Part shown: positions 6,961-11,065 of the stretch, piece after piece
How the letters are laid out: each line of letters starts with the position of its first letter
How positions within the stretch are numbered: the first letter of the stretch is position 1
Source of the DNA: Treponema sp.
GTDB taxonomy: Bacteria > Spirochaetota > Spirochaetia > Treponematales > Breznakiellaceae
Direction of reading: 5' to 3'
Assembly (NCBI GenBank): GCA_031263435.1
Contig: JAISFT010000115.1
Coordinates: 1-11,065 of the forward strand
DNA length: 11,065 nucleotides
Position numbers and translations under genes: made by a program
The notes under the pieces: generated by a model
What the model saw: the letters and a program-made list of their open reading frames with translations, nothing else
Databases searched by the model: none
Told to the model about the DNA's origin: nothing

Positions 6961-7452
6961 CTAATTCCAGCCCCGCTCCGCCTCCCGAATGGCGCCGATA
7001 ATACGATCCCGGGGAGCCCGGTTACGGAGCAGAGAAATAAAGTCCCCATCCTGGCAGAGAAAGTTGATCTTTGAAAGCGTATGAAGGTGGAGCTTCGCGG
7101 AGGCAGATACCACAAGCAGCACCGTATGAACAGGCTTGCCGTCCAGCGCCTTCCAGTCAACCGGAACAGCGGGAAAACCAATGCTTACCAATTGTTTTTC
7201 GGTATCCGTTATCAGCGGATTACGGGGATGCGGCAGGGCTATGCCCCGGCCCACACCCGTCGACATAAGGGCCTCCCGTTCCAGCACCGCCCGGAGAAGG
7301 GCCCCGTTTGCCGAATCCCCGCCTTCAATACCGGGAAGCAACCCAATCATCTCCGCCACCAGGGCCTCTGCCGTAGTCCCCACAAGCCCATAAAACACCC
7401 CGCCCCGCTCAACCAGCCGGGAAAGGGGAACATCATCGTGTTGATTAACCAT
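6961..7452 (-). CDS. ptsN: PtsN-like PTS IIA domain protein (fructose/mannitol-type, EIIA-2)
   Basis: 163 residues: a single EIIA type-2 domain without IIB or IIC, as in the nitrogen-related PTS regulator PtsN. The family signature LEREALMSTGVGRGIALPHPR ends in the phospho-acceptor His75; a second conserved His lies in KLHLHTLSKI. Such proteins take phosphate from HPr/NPr and regulate other proteins instead of moving sugars. The ATG (7452-7450) overlaps the upstream stop (TGATG), so translation is coupled to the PRiA4_ORF3 gene, and a G-rich run just upstream may serve as ribosome binding site. It is cytoplasmic. The absence of nearby permease genes supports a regulatory role. The coupled neighbour is the obvious candidate partner, but that is inference. 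The ptsN symbol is by homology; orthology to proteobacterial ptsN (near rpoN) is not shown here. Confidence 0.9.
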   Translation of the reverse strand: MVNQHDDVPLSRLVERGGVFYGLVGTTAEALVAEMIGLLPGIEGGDSANGALLRAVLEREALMSTGVGRGIALPHPRNPLITDTEKQLVSIGFPAVPVDWKALDGKPVHTVLLVVSASAKLHLHTLSKINFLCQDGDFISLLRNRAPRDRIIGAIREAERGWN

Positions 7453-9482
7453 CAGCCCCCCGGGCCCCCGTTTTGGGCGCTTCCGTGCAAAGAAAAAACC
7501 GAAGCCAATACCTGATTACAGTTGTCAACATCAAAAAAATCCGGGTTAAAATCCGGCCCCAGATCTTCCCGGGCAGCCAGCTTTTCCTTGTCCAGCCCCC
7601 GTTCCAGGGCGGAAATAATTTTGCGGAAACGCAGCGGCCCTTCCAACTGTTCCGGCGGAGCCGCTCCGGCCCCCGCCACACAGCGCAGCATTTCTTCTTC
7701 CCCGCCGTCATAACGGGGCAAAAAGATCACCTTAACCGTCCAGCAGTTCCCGTACTCATAGATCAGTTCGGAAACACCCCTGTCGCACAGGGCGGCAATA
7801 TTGTGCCCGCTTTCCAGGATATCGGCGCCGATTGCCATCTGAACCGTCTTCTCAACACAGAACCGGTAAGCCAGGCGGCCCGTCCAGTTAAAGACACTCC
7901 GAATCGCAACATGAAGATCCGCCAACTGGAAACTTTCCGGGATAGCAATACGGCGCCAGACACCGGTGCCCCCAATACTGATCTGGAGCATCCGCCAGGG
8001 ATTTACCTTGCCGCTTTTATCGGGATTTACCAGCGAAAATTTGCTCCGGCGAAAGGAATTTATCGCATCTTCAATAAGCTCCTTAATTTCGTCGTAGGTA
8101 TCGATCATGCTGTCCAGGGAGGAATCCATCGTATCCAGTTCGTCCCGGGGCAGATCTTCGTTGACATCCAGATCCTCCAGCACCGCGGCCGCGTGGTTCT
8201 GTATCTGGGAAAGTACAATATATGTGTGGGGCGGCAGAGCGGTGGAATCGATGCGGGTCTTTTTCAAGCGAATATAAAGATCAATCACCGCAGTATGCAG
8301 TTCCCCCACCCGCTGCCTGATAGGCCCCATCGCCTGATCCGCAAAAAAAGTATAAAAATGCCGGAATTCTTCATAGGTTTCGATAATGTAGGAGTTAAGA
8401 CACTTAAGATCCCGATCATCAAGCCGGAAAACCGGAGGCACAACCCGTTCCAAAACCGCCGAACAATCCTCCTCCCTGCGAAACAGAGCATCCCGTATAT
8501 ACGACTGGACAACATACTCGGACACGGGGATCCCGCAACTGAACAGAATAGCCTCCACCGGAGTCTGATCCGGGGGCAGTTGGCTGCCGGCAATGTAGCT
8601 TATGTCGGGAATTTCCTTGCCCGCATACCAAAAACGAGTCTCAATACCATAGGGAACCGTTTCTATATGATCCGTTTCTTCAAAAATAAAATTTTCCATA
8701 GAGCAGGCGGGAATATCCCTCATCCGCTTACCGCCATACCAGTAGGCATAGGCCAGTTGCTCTTCCGTGGAAGAACCGGGACCCAAAAATTTAAAGGCCT
8801 CCTCAAAGCCGCCTTCCGCGGCCTCGATCCAGGCATATATATCCGCCTGGGACCATTCATCCTTCCCCACCCTTTCCAGGTCAAAACTCCCCTCTTTCCA
8901 GTCCCTGGTACGGACCACCAGATGATCGCCGGGGACAAAGGAAACCTCCCGGTACAGGTTCCGCATATCCAGGGTTGTGATAGTAACCTCCGGCGGATCC
9001 TCGTACAGATCGCTGTTAAAGGCAGCCTCGCTTTCCGGGTTGTCCCGGGCCACATACTGGGGGGCATATTCTTCACCAAAAAGGTTATAAAAAGGGTAAA
9101 ATTCCTCCGGCGCCCCCTCCGTCGTCGTCACCGGAACAGGCCGCCCCTTCCAGAAAAAATGGTACTCCTGGGGCATAAGAGAGGGATTGGCAAAGGGGAT
9201 ACAGCGGTGTCCGGGAATAAGAATGCCGGTAAGAAGCTCCATCTTGCTGGGAGTTATAACAAAAGGCACCGATTCAAAGCAGCCCCGGCGGGACACCCAA
9301 CAACGGCTGTTCAACTGGAAAGCAAGCTTACGGGAACCAAGCAAAGACAAAAGCTCCATACGCAGATGTCCCGCCTGTTTAGGATCCATCATCTTGATAA
9401 AGGAAATAACATCGTCCAGCGTAAAAGGTTCGGCTATACTATCGAGAAAATCATAAAATGCATCTTCTTGAGTACCCGTCAT
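7452..9482 (-). CDS. Large protein with C-terminal PRiA4_ORF3 (IS1096 passenger TnpR-like) domain
   Basis: 676 residues from the ATG at 9482; an in-frame TTG at 9491 would add three. Residues 494 to about 660 match PRiA4_ORF3: VWRRIAIPESFQLADLHVAI, then LIYEYGNCWTVKVIF, CVAGAGAAPPEQLEGP and PDFNPDFFDVDN. Despite the family name, nothing indicates recombinase activity, and no transposon ends are seen here. The first 65 residues, FYDFLDSIAEPFTLDDVISFI onward, have a winged-helix-like pattern similar to HARE-HTH; this is a weak call. The middle 400 residues are unrecognised, acidic and rich in aromatic residues, with a helical stretch at about 380-480. No signal peptide or membrane segment, so cytoplasmic. 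No Shine-Dalgarno precedes the ATG. The TGATG junction couples it to the PtsN-like gene. The long N-terminal extension is unusual against stand-alone PRiA4_ORF3 proteins of about 180-200 residues. Domain call firm; function unknown. Confidence 0.85.
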   Translation of the reverse strand: MTGTQEDAFYDFLDSIAEPFTLDDVISFIKMMDPKQAGHLRMELLSLLGSRKLAFQLNSRCWVSRRGCFESVPFVITPSKMELLTGILIPGHRCIPFANPSLMPQEYHFFWKGRPVPVTTTEGAPEEFYPFYNLFGEEYAPQYVARDNPESEAAFNSDLYEDPPEVTITTLDMRNLYREVSFVPGDHLVVRTRDWKEGSFDLERVGKDEWSQADIYAWIEAAEGGFEEAFKFLGPGSSTEEQLAYAYWYGGKRMRDIPACSMENFIFEETDHIETVPYGIETRFWYAGKEIPDISYIAGSQLPPDQTPVEAILFSCGIPVSEYVVQSYIRDALFRREEDCSAVLERVVPPVFRLDDRDLKCLNSYIIETYEEFRHFYTFFADQAMGPIRQRVGELHTAVIDLYIRLKKTRIDSTALPPHTYIVLSQIQNHAAAVLEDLDVNEDLPRDELDTMDSSLDSMIDTYDEIKELIEDAINSFRRSKFSLVNPDKSGKVNPWRMLQISIGGTGVWRRIAIPESFQLADLHVAIRSVFNWTGRLAYRFCVEKTVQMAIGADILESGHNIAALCDRGVSELIYEYGNCWTVKVIFLPRYDGGEEEMLRCVAGAGAAPPEQLEGPLRFRKIISALERGLDKEKLAAREDLGPDFNPDFFDVDNCNQVLASVFSLHGSAQNGGPGG

Positions 9483-9491
9483 GTAGTACAA

Positions 9492-9520
9492 ACTATAAGG
9501 CGAAAAACGGAAAAAGTATA
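9492..9520 (-). promoter_or_regulatory. AT-rich segment with two possible -10 boxes
   Basis: On the minus strand, TATACT (9520-9515) and TATAGT (9497-9492) lie upstream of the ATG at 9482, at the end of an otherwise very GC-rich 117-base gap. TATACT would give a leader of about 25-30 bases; TATAGT a nearly leaderless message. No good -35 was found for either. An internal promoter for the PRiA4_ORF3 and PtsN-like genes is possible. Confidence 0.3.
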
Positions 9521-9608
9521 CCTATACCCCGCCCGGCCCCGGCCCGGAAGGCAGTCCCGGCAGAACACCCCGCAGCCCCGGCAAAAGCTGGCAGAGCCCG
9601 CCGGAAGG

Positions 9609-10346
9609 TCAAACTTCGCTGTGCTGTTCTTCCACGTCCCGCAGACGGGCAAACCAGTTGGGGAAACTCCTCCTAAAAACCACATCCAAACGGCCCATGT
9701 CCTTATGGCGCAGCGCTTCCAGTATCTCACGGTGATCCCGTGCGGCATTGGCAATGCTCAAAGGGGCCAGACGATCCTGGAGAACCTCAAAAAGCAGCTT
9801 CAGGGAAACCTCCCCAATCTTGATAACGTATGGATTATGGGTACAGTAAAGAACATTACGGTGAAAATTCAGCTCGTCCTGGGCCAGAGTCGGAGCGTCC
9901 GGGGACTGCTCCCTCACCTTTGCCTCCTGAACCCGTACCACCTCCTCCACCTGTTCAAGGTCCTCCGCCGTCGCCTCCCGCATCGCCAGTTGAGTATAGG
10001 CAGTCTCAAACATCTCCCGGAACTGAACCAGGTGTTCCGCAGTCCGGGGCAGCAGCATAAGCTGAATCTCAAAGGCATTCGCCGCCCCGTCATGGCAGGC
10101 ATCACAGATAAAAGTCCCCTCCCCCTGCCGGGATTCAACAGCCCCCATGCTCTCCAGCATCTTAATGGCCTCCCGGACAGAGGAAATGCCCACCCCCAGC
10201 TTACCCGCAAGCTCACCAGCGCCGGGCAGCCGATCACCCGGCGTCAGCTCCCCCCGCATAATCGACTCCTTAATCTGAACCAGCACCAGGTCGGTTACTT
10301 TTTCCTTTTTTCGGATAGAAGTCAGATTCATATGCGGCTGCGGCAT
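9609..10346 (-). CDS. GntR-family transcriptional regulator, FadR/FCD type
   Basis: 245 residues from the ATG at 10346, chosen because AGGGGGA lies six bases upstream and because the promoter and two palindromes occupy 10362-10452. A TTG at 10421 would extend it by 25 residues, but would put those sites inside the gene. The N-terminal winged helix (17-81) shows GELTPGDRLPGAGELA, the recognition helix region SSVREAIKML and the wing GEGTF. The C-terminal FCD ligand domain (about 105-235) shows ELNFHRNVL (His162) and DHREILEAL (His205). The usual last metal-binding His is Ser227 here (FRRSF), and the usual Asp before His162 is Glu158, so metal use may differ. FCD regulators bind small acids or sugar acids; the effector cannot be read from sequence. 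It probably represses itself and perhaps the genes downstream, which begin 117 bases later. Confidence 0.95.
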   Translation of the reverse strand: MPQPHMNLTSIRKKEKVTDLVLVQIKESIMRGELTPGDRLPGAGELAGKLGVGISSVREAIKMLESMGAVESRQGEGTFICDACHDGAANAFEIQLMLLPRTAEHLVQFREMFETAYTQLAMREATAEDLEQVEEVVRVQEAKVREQSPDAPTLAQDELNFHRNVLYCTHNPYVIKIGEVSLKLLFEVLQDRLAPLSIANAARDHREILEALRHKDMGRLDVVFRRSFPNWFARLRDVEEQHSEV

Positions 10347-10361
10347 GGCAAATCCCCCTTG

Positions 10362-10376
10362 GCTAACCCCGTTAGC
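10362..10376. promoter_or_regulatory. Perfect palindrome in the GntR leader, candidate operator
   Basis: GCTAAC-CCC-GTTAGC, six-base perfect arms with a three-base centre, lies just upstream of the ribosome binding site of the GntR-family gene. FadR-type regulators bind short palindromes of this size, but the classic core is GT-N-AC, which this does not have. An RNA hairpin acting on translation is the alternative. Confidence 0.45.
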
Positions 10377-10401
10377 GCCCATCCCGATACCCCGAAAAGT
10401 C

Positions 10402-10430
10402 TCAAGATATCTGATGTCCAACTATCTTAA
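10402..10430. promoter_or_regulatory. Inverted repeat over the GntR promoter, candidate operator
   Basis: TCAAGATA (10402-10409) and TATCTTAA (10423-10430) are inverted arms matching at seven of eight positions, 13 bases apart. The right arm covers the -10 box and the left lies just past the expected start of transcription, a typical place for a repressor site. Confidence 0.4.
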
Positions 10431-10452
10431 TCGGCTTTCACAGGAAAGACAA
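10424..10452 (-). promoter_or_regulatory. Putative sigma-70-type promoter of the GntR gene
   Basis: On the minus strand, TTGTCT (10452-10447) and TAAGAT (10429-10424) are separated by 17 bases, each matching consensus at four of six positions. Transcription would start near 10417, leaving a leader of about 70 bases that contains the 10362-10376 palindrome. Confidence 0.45.
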
Positions 10453-10475
10453 GGCCAAAACGCGCCGGCCGAAAG

Positions 10476-10631
10476 GGTGCCTGACACCATAGGCGTTCAT
10501 TTAAGGATTTTCCGGTCAAGTCCAGCGTAAAAAACGCTAATTTTTCTCCTGCGCTTTCAGACTTTTCGACACTTTTCGCCGATTCTTGCATCGCCCTGTC
10601 CGCTAAGTATACGCCTATGGTGCCTGACACC
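10476..10631. repeat. 156-bp segment with imperfect 21-bp terminal inverted repeats
   Basis: The left end (10476-10496) and right end (10611-10631) are inverted copies, 18 of 21 bases alike, with a perfect 12-base inner part ACGCCTATGGTG. Each outer end carries GGTGCCTGACACC, itself a small hairpin (six-bp stem ATGGTG/CACCAT at the right copy). The inside holds no gene; it has a 5-bp hairpin (10524-10538, AGCGT/ACGCT) followed by five T. I recall this GGTG..CACC motif from dispersed REP-like elements linked to Y1 transposases, so a REP doublet or MITE is likely; no target-site duplication was identified. Confidence 0.6.
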
Positions 10632-10676
10632 ATTTTAGAGGGGGGGCCCGCTACCACGGACAATCCCCCCGTAGCC

Positions 10677-10718
10677 GGGTCAAAAGCGCCTAACAGTTCT
10701 GTTAGGCGCTTTTGACCC
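10677..10718. terminator. Perfect 20-bp-arm hairpin, possible bidirectional terminator
   Basis: GGGTCAAAAGCGCC...GGCGCTTTTGACCC: two perfect 20-base arms with a two-base centre (a 19-bp stem with a GTTC loop). The inner part has AAAA before and TTTT after a GC-rich core, which suits an intrinsic terminator on either strand. No gene visibly ends here on either strand within 300 bases, so a repeat or insertion remnant is the alternative. Confidence 0.5.
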
Positions 10719-10844
10719 TTTCCGCTTTTCCTCTGGCCCCCCCTTGGCTCCAGTCCTGCGCTCCGCTTGGCCTTCCGCCCACCCCCCAACCCCAGAAAGC
10801 ATACGAACCGTAACCAAAGAAGTGCCGCAGCTCCAGGGCATCGG

Positions 10845-10886
10845 CGTTTACTTTTGTATAAAAGTCTGTAGATCCTTTCCAAGCTT
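10845..10886 (+). repeat. Direct repeat of about 42 bp, copy 1
   Basis: CGTTTACTTTTGTATAAAAG continuing to TCCAAGCTT. It aligns with 11023-11065 with one gap and few mismatches. The shared core is TTTTGTATAAAA plus TCCAAG. It lies in the gene-free right part of the window. Confidence 0.6.
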
Positions 10887-10898
10887 AGGTCCGGCGGC

Positions 10899-10918
10899 GG
10901 CGGGGCAGAGCCCCCGCC
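10899..10918. repeat. GC-rich hairpin, 7-bp stem
   Basis: GGCGGGG (10899-10905) and CCCCGCC (10912-10918) are perfect arms around CAGAGC. The right half, GCAGAGCCCCCGCC, resembles GCAGAGCCCGCC at 9591-9602 and GTAGAACCCCCGC at 786-798, pointing to a family of GC-rich intergenic hairpins. It lies between the two copies of the 42-bp direct repeat. Confidence 0.5.
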
Positions 10919-10937
10919 ATATGCCCCAGCAATTCTC

Positions 10938-10953
10938 CATTTAGCACTAAATG
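10938..10953. repeat. Perfect 7-bp-arm palindrome
   Basis: CATTTAG-CA-CTAAATG, in an AT-rich segment (10925-11065) that contrasts with the GC-rich DNA before it. It could be an operator for a gene beyond the right edge; nothing in the window confirms that. Confidence 0.35.
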
Positions 10954-11022
10954 TGGAAAAAAGCCCCTAAATTTGCCTCTAAAATCCATATATAGCGTTA
11001 ACTGTAAAATTGCTGTGCCCGA

Positions 11023-11065
11023 CGTTTGGTTTTGTATAAAAAGTTTGTTGATTCTCTCCAAGGTT
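11023..11065 (+). repeat. Direct repeat of about 42 bp, copy 2, reaching window end
   Basis: CGTTTGGTTTTGTATAAAAA continuing to TCCAAGGTT. It repeats 10845-10886 at a period of about 178 bases. It touches the right edge, so the repeat may be longer or have further copies outside. Confidence 0.6.

Noticed and set aside
7452..9482. Transposon carrying the PRiA4_ORF3 gene
   Set aside because: The domain name suggests IS1096, but there are no transposase gene or terminal repeats around the gene, and its base composition matches its neighbours.
7473..10430. 985-codon plus-strand open frame
   Set aside because: It runs antisense across two well-supported genes and the gap between them, and its product has no recognisable domain. 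GC-rich third positions explain the lack of stops.
10524..10545. Intrinsic terminator AGCGT-AAAAA-ACGCT followed by five T
   Set aside because: The stem is only five AT-containing base pairs and no plus-strand gene ends upstream; recorded only as internal structure of the 156-bp segment.
10427..10882. 151-codon minus-strand frame in the right gene-free region
   Set aside because: It reads through the inverted-repeat element and the long hairpin and has no domain or ribosome binding site; its peptide is explained by repeats.

Overview
The window looks like chromosomal DNA of a GC-rich spirochaete. A Treponema of the termite-gut type is my best guess. This rests on the gene set (a bacterial XPB helicase beside a Helicase_C_3-type gene, a PtsN-like protein, a spirochaete-style PRiA4_ORF3 protein) and on the GC-rich hairpins between genes. 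It is inference; no database search was possible.

Left edge (1-956): an AT-richer, leftward gene cut by the window edge encodes a DUF1638 protein, a family often found near corrinoid-dependent methyltransferases. It has a good ribosome binding site and a plausible promoter. A gene-free stretch of about 350 bases follows, with two strong GC-rich hairpins and a TATAAT box placed directly before the next gene.

Rightward block (957-6084): an XPB-family DNA helicase overlaps by one base (TAATG) with an 843-residue helicase-associated protein (Helicase_C_3-like region, possible WYL-like C-terminus). After a 53-base gap comes a NYN-domain putative RNase with a C-terminal OST-HTH/LOTUS RNA-binding domain. 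The block looks like a DNA/RNA processing unit; whether the third gene works with the first two is a hypothesis.

Leftward block (10346-6113), convergent with the first: a GntR/FCD regulator with its own promoter and candidate operators; a 117-base gap; a large protein ending in a PRiA4_ORF3 domain; a PtsN-like phosphotransferase IIA protein coupled to it (TGATG); and an unrecognised protein with a signal peptide. The last three are probably one transcript, and the regulator may belong to it or control it.

Right edge (10347-11065): regulatory DNA of the GntR gene, then about 600 bases with no supported gene but much structure: a 156-bp segment with 21-bp imperfect terminal inverted repeats, a perfect 20-bp-arm hairpin, a GC-rich hairpin, a small perfect palindrome and a pair of about 42-bp direct repeats, the second touching the window end. 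No tRNA, rRNA, CRISPR array or transposase gene was seen.
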